This document shows, piece by piece, positions 55,521 to 64,000 of a DNA stretch of 64,000 nucleotides. The translations under genes were made by a program, and so were the position numbers. The DNA is from Phanerochaete sordida. Lineage: Eukaryota > Basidiomycota > Agaricomycetes > Polyporales > Phanerochaetaceae. The stretch spans positions 248,001-312,000 of the forward strand of contig BPQB01000037.1 of NCBI GenBank assembly GCA_019973155.2, written 5' to 3'. The stretch's first letter is position 1; each line of letters starts with the position of its first letter. The notes below the pieces were generated by a model. That model was given only the letters and a program-made list of their open reading frames with translations, was not told the DNA's origin and searched no databases.

Positions 55521-56377
55521 ATGTCATCGACACCACCGTCCTACGGTGTGACTGCCGCTGTCGTCATTCTTTTTGCTCTCCTGTTTGGCTCTGCTTTCAT
55601 CGCTCTCTACCTCTTCCTCCGCCGCCGCCGACTTGCTAGCAGGAGATCACCGCTGCCCACTCATTCCCCAGTATCTCCCGCCTCAGACGGCACGCAGGAA
55701 ACGCCGCTGCAGAAGTGGACGTGCACCCTTCGATCCTGGGGGCGCAAAGCGCCTCAGAGGTCCTTCATGTACGGCCGCAAGAACTCGGTCGACGACCGGC
55801 GTACGGAGGTATGTGCTCCTGACTCTTTCCACAGTAGTCTGTCGCTGATACCTCCCTATAGAGCATGTTCCGCAAGAACGACGAGTGGCTGGACCGCATC
55901 CGGCACCTGGTCGAGGAAGCGAAGCACGCACCCGAGCCGCAACCCACACCCTCACCCAAATCCCTGCTCACCGCGCTCTGCACGCCGAAGTCCGGCGCCC
56001 GCCAACGCTCGAACACCGTCTCGCCGCTGCTGAACGCCCTGGACACGCTCACGTCCCGCTGCACCCCGCGCGCGCGCTCGCTCTCGGAGGCGAGCATGCT
56101 TGGCCCACGGCCCGCGGAGGAGACTGCGCCGCCCACGTCGACATTCCAGATGGCGCACGACTGGGAGGTCGAGCAGGCGCGGCTGACGGACCGGATGCTG
56201 CAATCTGGTGTCCCGATGGCCTGGAAGGCCTATGTTCCGCCACAAGCTTCACCTGCGTCACCTGTGCCTCCGCTAGACTGCCGCTGGGCATCGTCTACAC
56301 CTGTCTCTGGGCTGGGCATATCCTCCGATAAGCCTTTACCAGCGGCCTCCATCGGCATGTCACGTCCACTTCCTTAG
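55521..56377 (+). CDS. Single-span membrane protein with Ser/Pro-rich tail (T2)
   Basis: Unrecognised. Two exons (55521-55808 and 55862-56377) give 267 residues. After MSSTPPSYG comes one hydrophobic span (about residues 9-31: VTAAVVILFALLFGSAFIAL), then a basic stop-transfer RRRRLASRR and a long Ser/Pro-rich tail, giving the same topology as T1. KNDEWLDRIRHLVEEAK starts the second exon. The segment AHDWEVEQARLTDRMLQSGV then PMAWKAYVPP resembles AEEAERIRTMQPIPWVLYVP in T1. The ATG at 55521 is preceded by CC in good context. It could be a receptor-less adaptor or cell-cortex protein, but nothing in the sequence shows that. Confidence 0.7.
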
Positions 56378-56574
56378 CTCACTCGTCGCTTTGTTGATTA
56401 TCGTTGACGGCCTCGCATATGCATACGCTGAACGCAGATACACGATGACTTCTGAGTGCTCGAACGGACGAAAAGGGTGTGCGAAAACGTGCATAGTTTA
56501 TATCCAGAGTACATGATACATACATGAGAGGACAGAAAGATATCACCTGTACAAAGCCACACTCCGCAGCACGC

Positions 56575-58842
56575 CTACATGCCCGCCTCCTGGCGCTCCA
56601 CCATCCGCTTGTGCTTCTCGAAGCACTCGAGCGTGACGCTCGCGAGGAAGCCCGGGATGCACTGCTGCTCCTCGACCCAGTAGCGCACCATCTGCGGGAG
56701 CTCCTCGGGCCCGCCGTCGCCCTGCGCGACGAGCTGCATGCGCATGCCCTCGTTGTCCTTCGTCGGCTGGAACACGAACGCGGCGCTCAGGTCGAACTGC
56801 GACGTCACGCGCACGCCGCCGTTCGGGTAGAACGCGAGCTTCACGCCCAGGATCGTCGCGATCGCCTCCTTGAACTCGTCCGTCTTCGCCGCGAAGACCT
56901 GCCGGCGCGTCAGCAGCTGATAAAAGAGGAGGGGGTGCGCTTACCTGCTTGAGCCGCAGCAGCCGCTTCTCCTTCTGCTTAAGCTCCTGCTCGAGCTCCT
57001 CCTTCTCGCGGTTCACGACCTCCCAGCTCTCGCGCGGAACGAGCTCCTCGTGCTGGCCCGCACCGGACGTGACCCCGCTCTCCTCGAGGTCCTTCAGCCG
57101 CCTCAGCAGCGCCTCGTTCTCGCCCTTGAGCCGGTCCATGGCTGCCTGGCTGAGGTCTGCCCACTGTTGAGCTGGGTTCTCGCGCAGCGACAGCACGCGC
57201 ACGCCCGGGGGCAGGTGCCTGCCTGCGCCGATCTCGCCGCGCAGCTCGAAAAGCGTCTGTTCGAGGCTGTCGATCTGCTCGAGCTGTTTCTCGTTCTCTG
57301 CCTCGGCTTCTCGCAGAGCTGAATTTTCGTCAGCTTACGAGCTTTCGGACTCTGAACTCCGTTGTAGATGCGTACCTTGCTCAGCCTGAGCTTTTGCAGC
57401 TTTCTCGCGCTCGAGTTCATCGATGAGTTCCTGTCGAGGTCGTTTGCCACCCAATGATGACGGGTCGCCACCCAGGTCTTCGATCTCCTTTTCCATTTGC
57501 GAGATAGTTTCACGGTAGTCGGCGACGAGGTTCTCTAGGTGCTCCACTCGGCTCTGAGTTGCTTCCTCCACCTTGATGCCGTCTTGTGAGGCTTCCTCGG
57601 CAGTGAAGCTGGCCTACAGGGCGCCGTCAGTATGCAACAGCCACCCACCAGAAAGGTAGACTTACGACCATGGCCTTCAAGAAGCCCACGTCTCGTTCCG
57701 CCAAGGATGCGCGATGCTCTAGACGCGCGGACTTGTCCTTCACAACCTCGAGCTCGTCGCGCAGCTCTTGGACAGTTTGCTGTTCACGCTCGAGGTCTTC
57801 TTGCAGTTCTTTCAGCTCAGCCTCGCGCTGCCGAAGGAGTGCGACGTTAGAGCCGTGTTCTTCGAGCAATCGTGCGTATGTGAGGCGGAGGTTGGTCAAA
57901 CTTTGGGTGACGGAGACGGGTGTCTTCGAGGGCTCGGCTGACATGGATGCCCTGCCTCTGAAGTTAGTCAAGAACATGGAGACACAATCCATCACGCACC
58001 ATTCTTCGCGTTCCTTACGCGCGGCATCCAATTCTGCCTCGAGTTTCACTACCTTCTCCCGTAGCTCCTCGGTAGCCCTGACCTTCCTCTCCAAGTCGCG
58101 TTTCTGCTCTTTTAGAACCTCAATGTTTGCATGTCGCTGCTTCAGCGTCGTCAGCTCCGAGCTCATCTTGGCGTTCTCGGCTTCGATCTTCCTGACATGG
58201 TCTGCTTGGCGGTGCAGCTCTTCGCGCACGACCGTCCAGCTCTCGTCTTCGACTTCGCGGTGCGACGCGTTTGCTTGCGCGAAGGAGAGCTCTTCGAATT
58301 GTTCATGCAGGTCGTCGTATGCGTGACTTTGTTCGTCCGCGGTCTTCCGGTATTCCGAAAGCTCTTGCTGGAGGACCTCGACCTGGTTTTGCAGTGTGGC
58401 GATCTCGGTCCTTTGTGTCGCGATCGTCTGCGTCGTGCTGCGCGCGAGGGCCGCGTGCGCGTCCTCGAGATCGGCGTTCTGCTCACGGAGGGCGACATAC
58501 GAGTTGCGCAGCGCGCGGATGTCGCTGTCTGCCTTGCGCTGGGGCGGGTCGCATCACGGGGCGGGCACAGCGAGCAGCGGCGGGGCGCACCTTCTCCTCC
58601 TCGCGCTCGGCGCGCTCCCGCTCCTTCTCCTCGCGCTCCTGCTTCTCCCTCTCCGCGAGCCACCGCTTGTCGGCCTCGAGCCGCTCGACGAGCGTGTCCT
58701 TCTCGCGCAGGCGCGTCTCGAGCTCCGCCTTCGCGGCCTGCGCGGCGGCGAGCTGCCGCTCGAGTGTCGCGCTCGCGGCGTGCGACGTAAAGGCCTGGAC
58801 ACGCTGCTTCCGTTTCGCGGTCGAGAGTTGTGGGTCTGACAT
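56575..58842 (-). CDS. MAD1: Mad1, spindle assembly checkpoint protein
   Basis: Coiled-coil checkpoint protein that brings Mad2 to unattached kinetochores. It starts MSDPQLSTAKRKQRVQAF at 58842 and is coiled coil through most of its length. A Mad2-interaction motif is visible as RVLSLRENP (basic, aliphatic pair, then Pro), at about 57200. The RLK motif that binds Bub1 appears in KEKRLLRLKQ just before the last exon. The C-terminal RWD-type head reads VFAAKTDEFKEAIATILGVK, LAFYPNGGVRVTSQFD and ends ERQEAGM, with the TAG at 56575-56577. Six or so short introns. All functional motifs of the family are present, so the gene looks intact. Confidence 0.93.
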
Positions 58843-59310
58843 GGGGGCAGGACGAGAGGGCGAACAATGAGTTACTCCGAGTGGCACGCAGGAAGTGCAC
58901 ACGCACCTCGTTCGAGTTCCGCCGCCAGCGAGTCTCGTTTTAGAGTTGTCGAGCGCAGTGAACTCGCAGCCAGCCTGCTCGACGACGTCGCCGGCGTCGT
59001 GAACCTGCTGCTGCTCATCGTGGTCGTTCTGCAGAATCCGCACAGCCGCGCCCACCGCCGAACGCGCCTCACCCTTGGGCGCTTACGCTAATTATTTCCT
59101 GCGATTTTCCCTCATTTTCCTGGATTATTGCGGTAGCCGGGTATCCGCGCAGGTAGCATAATGAAATCCTTATGGAGATGACAGATCACTGCATATAATT
59201 ATGAAGAAACCCATACGGTATGTACTGAGTAGAGGGAGTCGTGCGCGACGATTCTAGCAGGCTGTTTTCTGCGGTTCGCGGGCCTTCGCATTTCCCGCCT
59301 ATGCAGAAAG
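58843..59310. other. Intergenic Mad1 - adrenodoxin reductase
   Basis: About 470 bases upstream of Mad1 and downstream of the reductase, both minus strand. The reading-open sequence at 58867-59091 has no recognisable content. No gene seen. Confidence 0.5.
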
Positions 59311-61547
59311 CTATTCCTCCTTCTTCGCTTCTGGAGCTTTCATAGACTGCTCTTGCCCCTCCCGCTGCTGGTACGGCATCTCGCCCTTGAGATGCGCAAA
59401 CCACTTCTGCACGCTGCAACCAACGCATCAGCCTCACTCAAACCCAAACGCCGAACGACACTCACCCGTCGCTCCTCAGCAAGAAATCCGCAACCTCCCT
59501 CCACCCGAAGCGCACCGCACCGCCGGCCTCGCGCGCCGCGAGCTCCATGAACTCGGGGTACGTCACCGCCGCCGCGCGCGCGCGCGACGGGCGCGCGTAC
59601 AGCCCGTTCAGCAGGCGGCGCGGCACGGTCGTCGGCCCCAGCATGCGCGGCAGCGGCGACGTCGGCACGCCGTAGATCTGCGCAAGCGACGGCGGGAGGT
59701 CTTTCGGCCCGCGCGCGGCGCCCTCTCCCGCTCCCGCTCCCGCTCCCTCTCCCTCGCCACCCGCCTTGGCGTCGGCAGCAGCAGCGGCGTCTTCGGTCTT
59801 GTACTCTTCCTCGCGCAGCCCGCGCAGCCAGTCCGCGACGAGCGCCTCGCCGACGGTGTGCGCGTCGAGCATCGTCGTGCCGAGCACGCCCTTCGCGCCG
59901 CGCGCCGCCCAGCCCGCCGCGAAGATGTTGCGCAGCGGCGCGCCCGAGAGCGGGTGCAGCACCTGTCCGAGGATCGGCGGCTCTTCCTTCGGCTTCTGTG
60001 CGCTCTCTTCCGAGGCTGCGTCCGCGTCCGCGAGCGGCGACGTCGTCGCGGTGCTCCCCGCGGCGGGCGCGCTCTCGGGCGTGCGAGCCGCAGTCGCGTC
60101 CGCCGCGCCCTGGCCCGCCGCGGCGTCGGGGTGCGTGAAGGACCCGCCCGCGGTGCGGATGTGGCCGAGCGCGGGGTCGCAGAACGGCGTCGTCTCGGGG
60201 GTGGCGCGCTGGCCGAGCGCGGTGACGACGAGGTCCGTGCGCTCGATGGCGATGTTGTCCGTCGTGCGCACGCGGCCCGTGGGCACGCCGTCCTTGAGCA
60301 CCGCGCGCGTCTCCGCGAGCGCGAGCAGGATGTGGCCGGGCGAGTCGTACGCGAGCGCGCGCGCGTCCGCGGCGGCGGCGCCGACGGGCGCGCGCCAGAA
60401 CTCGAGGCTCCAGGTGCGCCGCACGCCGGGGCCGCCGGGCTTGCAGGCGCTGCCGGCGCGGAGGACGTCGAGCACGCGCTTGTGCTGGCGGAGGAGCGGG
60501 CGCGCGTCGGCGTCGACGGCGGCGAGCACCTCGGGGCGGAGGCCGGTGAAGGCGACGCCGTCGAGGTTCATCATCTCGCGGAGCTCCTTCGTCGTGAACG
60601 CGGCGTCGCGCGGGCCGCGGCGGCCGACGATCGCGACGTGCTCGAGGGTGCTCTGCTCGAGCGCGGCCTGCACGTGCGCGGGGAGCCCGTACGGGCGCAG
60701 GCGCGCGGGGTCTGAGAGCAGGATGCGCGCGCAGTCGAGCGCGACGTTGCCGTTGCCGATGATCGTGACGTGCTTCGGGATCGTGGGCGGCATCGCGTAG
60801 TGTGTGATGCTCTCGGTCGCACTCGGATGGTGCGTGTACCAGTGGACCATGTCGAGCGCCGGGATGATTTTGTGGTCGACGGGCGGCAGCGCGGGGTGCA
60901 GGACGGGTACGGGCGCGCCGGAGGCGATGACGAGGTGGGTGTAGTACGGGAAGAGCTTGTCCAGCCGGATGGCGTTCGCTTTCGGTGGGTTGGGATGTAT
61001 CATGTAGCGGCCGTCGCCTGCAAGTAGATCACCATTTTCTTTGATCCAGTGAAGGCCATCAGGCATCAGGCGAAAGGGTGAGGCGCTTTTCCTATTGACT
61101 CCAGCAAAAGACCACTCTGTCGTGCGCGTGCGCTGTCCAGCATTCTTCTCTGAGGATTGTTCGTCCTCAACGCCATCCATGGAGGAATTGAGTGACGTCG
61201 CAGATGCCAGGAACTCGGGTGGGGGCGGAAGTACGTCAACGTTGCCAAAGAACGACACTCTCGGATCGGATGCCACTTCGTGAAATTTGTTCATGCAGTT
61301 CTGCACGCAATTCAGAATCAGCAACTTGTGGCGCAGCACAGACGCAGCTCACCTTGACTTCAGGATGGTCAGGCGCGACGCCGTACCTGACCAGGCCGTG
61401 TGGGGCCCACAGGCGGTCGTACATGTGTATCCGCACCGCGTTTTGCAGCACCGGCGTCTTCGGGAGCACCGCGAGGATGCGCGCTGCGGCATAGAAGGCA
61501 GACGGCCCCGAGCCGAGGATGGCGACCTTCAGAATCGGAACAACCAT
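59311..61547 (-). CDS. ARH1: NADPH:adrenodoxin oxidoreductase (ferredoxin reductase)
   Basis: Mitochondrial flavoprotein that passes electrons from NADPH to ferredoxin for Fe-S cluster and haem A synthesis. It starts [20 protein letters not shown] with the FAD-binding GxGxxA/G fingerprint, then [20 protein letters not shown] site: [18 protein letters not shown], with [19 protein letters not shown] after it. C-terminal: [20 protein letters not shown] followed by [14 protein letters not shown]. Two low-complexity insertions enlarge it to roughly 680 residues (yeast about 490): an Ala/Thr/Ser-rich one near 60000-60120 and a GEG/AGAG repeat near 59725-59790. A last exon (59311-about 59413) adds [16 protein letters not shown] and a charged end. 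No presequence precedes the FAD motif at this ATG, so an unseen upstream exon is possible. Confidence 0.92.
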
Positions 61548-61713
61548 CGTGGGGGACTTTTAGACTAGCGCGGTGTGCTCCTGCGGTGGACGCTGAGTGC
61601 ACGTGACGACAGCTGTGCTTACGAGGTGCGTACCGTCATCTACCACGTGAATGTACGCGGCCTGACCTGTGAGCAGCTGAGTTAGCTTGAGTCGAGGAGA
61701 CTGACGGTAGTTA

Positions 61714-61812
61714 CTGTCGTTCCTGAAAAGAATGGGAATCGGCGCGCGAAGCGCGACGCCTTCCACGAAAAGGGAACACCGAATGCGGAAGGCCCCACCC
61801 CTTGGCGCCCAG
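61714..61812 (+). repeat. Left inverted arm
   Basis: Starts CTGTCGTTCCTGAAAAG and ends TTGGCGCCCAG. Two mismatches against the right arm: one near the outer end (C for G) and one within GAATGCGG. Confidence 0.85.
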
Positions 61813-62167
61813 GTCCAGACATGACCGGAACGCATCCAGGATCGCTTCAGGACCTCCTTCGCCGTCTAAAACGATGTGTAGCTAGAATATATGTACTCAA
61901 TATCATCTCCGATAATTTGGCTGCATTTCGCAGCCGTGTGGCCATAGGGCGAGCTTGCTAGCGAATGGTCAGTCACAAATCAGTCCTTGTTCTGTCAAAG
62001 TCGGGTTAGAAACAGTGTCGAACGAGTCAAAACAAGCTGGATACACTTCTTAGGGCACAACAAGGTAGTATGTAGTATGTACTACCAACGATATTATATT
62101 TCACATTTTATCTGGATGGTGAAACTGCGGTAGAGGGTGCGCGAGACAATCTTCGCCCAGCAGGGCA

Positions 62168-62266
62168 CTGGGCGCCAAGGGGTGGGGCCTTCCGGATTCG
62201 GTGTTCCCTTTTCGTGGAAGGCGTCGCGCTTCGCGCGCCGATTCCCATTCTTTTCAGGAACCACAG
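62168..62266 (-). repeat. Right inverted arm
   Basis: Starts CTGGGCGCCAAGG and ends CAGGAACCACAG. Same length as the left arm, opposite orientation. Confidence 0.85.
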
Positions 62267-64000
62267 TAGAACAAAATAGAGCAAGGATCATATCATATGG
62301 CTCGTAGTATGCGCTCAGAACGAGCTGTAGGCCGCCAGCAAATGCTAGCATTCAGCAGCCTAGGGAGGCTACACTAAAGCACAGCCGAGGAAGTAGCTTC
62401 TAAACTCATATTTCAGAGTGTCAGTATAAGCTTCGAAGACATGAAGATAGCTTTACAGCACCTCCGTATGACCCGGCGGCGGCGGAGGCCTACCAACGGC
62501 TTGGCAAAAAAGCCAAGATTGACACTTGTGCAAGCAGCAAAGCCTTCGTGCAAACGAGCGTGAAAGTTGCGCACGAATACAAGGAATTTCTGCAGAAGAA
62601 GGCGCGCAGGAAGACAGACTTACCCCGGAAAAAGCGGAAGACGATGTCGTGGTCGAAGGTTGGAAGGCCGCATGCGTTCGGCACGGAACACCCGAGCATG
62701 CCGCCGGACTGTCCCGCGCCACAACGTTGATGGCATTGCCATGTTGGGAAGCACCTCCCGGGCGTCTAAACCGTTGGCTCTTCGGCTCGAGGCCCCTGGT
62801 TCTGCTCTGCTCGCGCTACTATGTCTCTTACATCCAAACGCAAGCTATCCAGTACTAGTTGAAGGCGTCTCTGTTTTTATTCTCTCTGAAGCGCATACAA
62901 GCAGCCTGTCGGCCGGCATAAATACGTTAGGCTCCGATGAGTCGTCACCCCGTCGCCCACTCGGCAACACATTCAAGCTGATTTCTCCCTCTTCTCTTCA
63001 TATCAGCAATAGATTTTGACGACGATAAAGTGGTATTTTGCGATGCATGCGTGCGACGCCTTCAGGTCATTATCCCACACCCACGCTGAGCGTAATTTTA
63101 CAGTGTGCGACGCTTTCCGTCATGTCGACCTGCTCCCACTTCGGGATCACCTAGCGGCACTCAAAAGTTTTCAACAGTTTTTTAACCCACCCCTTTGATA
63201 TTTTTCGGTACGTCATAGAGCGCAAAGGCTTTGCTGTGCAAGCCGGTCGCTGTCGACGACAATATTCGTGCCGGCCCATGCCCCTGAGCGAGACGACGTT
63301 CAAACAACGACCTTCTGCAGGCTCATTTCCTCAAATATGTCGCGATACTGGTGAGCCTTTGCCAAGAGAGTCTAGTCTACTTGGAGTTCTGTGCGGTTTT
63401 CGGTTTTAACTGACGCATGAAGTTCTTTCTGCCATGACTCGACGTCTATGACTCATGCCACTCTTCGCAAGAATGCTTTGCCACCGCACTTCAAGTCCGC
63501 AAATCCGCAATGCCAAGCCAAAGAAGTCGGATTTACGCTTATTCGTCCTCATTCGCCCTGTTTGATACCGGTCCATGGATGCATGTCCCCGGGAGCCAGG
63601 CTGGAAATATTTCCAGTAGGCCACGCACGCTGCCCTCCCGCGTTAACATGAGGATGCAGCTTCTGTTTGTGGCTAACTTCGCCTCATCCCAGAAGCCAAC
63701 GTCAATGATGCTTCACAGGCAAAACCGTAATTTGCTCCTGCCCCTGGCCCGCCCAGTGTCGACATCGCGCGCTCAGTCGCGACATCCGCCCCAGATGCCC
63801 TCATTGCATCTCATTTCCGGAGATGCTGCATCACCACACGTTCCGTCCGGGGCCGAAACGAAACTCCAATCCGCAATTAGCCTCGCCCCGCGCACAGTCC
63901 GCCGCCAGGAGGCTGGTGCACGGCGGACGCCACCCAGCCGCCCAGGCACGCCGATCGCAGGGACGCACCGCTCCTCCGCGAAATTTTAGGGCCCCCTGTA
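62267..64000. other. Right end of window, no supported gene
   Basis: About 1.7 kb. One open stretch at 62461-62730 is described separately. The remainder (62731-64000) has scattered open frames on the plus strand without domain content or consistent splice signals. The last 250 bases are C-rich and could be the start of a gene that lies outside the window. Confidence 0.45.
62461..62730 (+). other. Open Lys/Arg-rich stretch, possible exon or gene fragment
   Basis: From a possible acceptor (TTACAG) at about 62456 the frame runs APPYDPAAAEAYQRLGKKAK, then VAHEYKEFLQKKARRKTD, PRKKRKTMSW and ends CPAPQR before a TGA at 62728-62730. Composition is protein-like, with a nuclear-localisation-like PRKKRK, but I find no start codon or upstream exon and no family I recognise. 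It may be a degraded gene or chance. Confidence 0.25.

Larger units (their letters stand above)
61714..62266. mobile_element. Putative MITE-like element with 99-bp inverted arms
   Basis: Arms 61714-61812 and 62168-62266 are reverse complements with 97 of 99 positions identical and no indels. The outer ends read CTGT(C/G)GTTCCTG and each is flanked by TA (61712-61713 and 62267-62268), which would fit a Tc1/mariner-type target duplication. The 355-bp interior has no open frame of note. Arms this long and this similar suggest a recent foldback or MITE insertion, or a very recent inverted duplication. It lies 167 bases upstream of the reductase start codon. Confidence 0.65.

Noticed and set aside
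59387..60800. Open plus-strand frames of 344-442 codons
   Set aside because: They mirror the adrenodoxin reductase exon on the minus strand; composition is unlike real proteins.
61560..61835. Open minus-strand frame upstream of adrenodoxin reductase as a targeting-peptide exon
   Set aside because: Its Arg-rich part is the left arm of the inverted repeat, and the right arm reads the same way; no splice join to the 61547 ATG is convincing.
1..64000. tRNA, rRNA, CRISPR arrays, bacterial operons or plasmid origins
   Set aside because: I found no tRNA-like A/B box pairs or rRNA sequence by eye, and CRISPR and operons do not apply to a spliced eukaryotic locus. A covariance-model search would be needed to exclude small RNA genes.

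Overview
This is a eukaryotic nuclear window, almost certainly from a filamentous basidiomycete (Agaricomycetes; a polypore-like fungus is my inference). The genes are moderately GC-rich and cut by many short introns of about 45-65 nt with GT/AG ends. The families are also fungal: SMC2, Mad1, OMA1, Kish/TMEM167, adrenodoxin reductase, a Ppo-type fatty-acid dioxygenase, a histidine acid phosphatase, a HET-domain protein and MYND-finger proteins. All gene models below were spliced by eye; where two relatives exist I used one to decide the junctions of the other.

Layout. 0-10 kb: OMA1 (+), DUF262 gene A (-) and, divergent from it, SMC2 (+). 10-17.6 kb: three members of an unrecognised family (F1 +, F2 +, F3 -) and a possible fossil of a fourth, with a membrane-anchored phytase-like phosphatase (-) and a Kish gene (+) between them. 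18-20 kb: a GPI-anchored six-hairpin glycosidase (-). 21-28 kb: a PKA-like kinase (+) flanked by two MYND-finger paralogs in opposite orientation. 28-33 kb: a full-length Ppo oxygenase (-). 34-43.5 kb: a cluster of P-loop NTPases (two apparently complete, one fossil with a destroyed Walker A) around a fungal-type protein kinase that is bracketed by two copies of the P-loop gene's 3' end. 43.8-47 kb: a mitochondrial rhodanese (+) and DUF262 gene B (-). 47-53 kb: a HET gene with a large internal deletion followed by a full-length relative, both with related downstream flanks. 53-56.4 kb: two divergently transcribed single-span membrane proteins that look like distant relatives. 56.5-61.5 kb: Mad1 (-) and adrenodoxin reductase (-). 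61.7-62.3 kb: a 553-bp element with 99-bp near-perfect inverted arms. The last 1.7 kb holds no gene I can support.

How it fits together. Housekeeping genes (chromosome condensation, spindle checkpoint, mitochondrial quality control, mitochondrial electron transfer, Golgi trafficking) are interleaved with small lineage-specific families present as local paralogs, several with a decayed copy beside an intact one. The most interesting candidates are the P-loop/nuclease-like/kinase cluster, the uncharacterised F1-F3 family, and the two nuclear DUF262 proteins, which share a tandem pair of 7-nt and 10-nt micro-exons.
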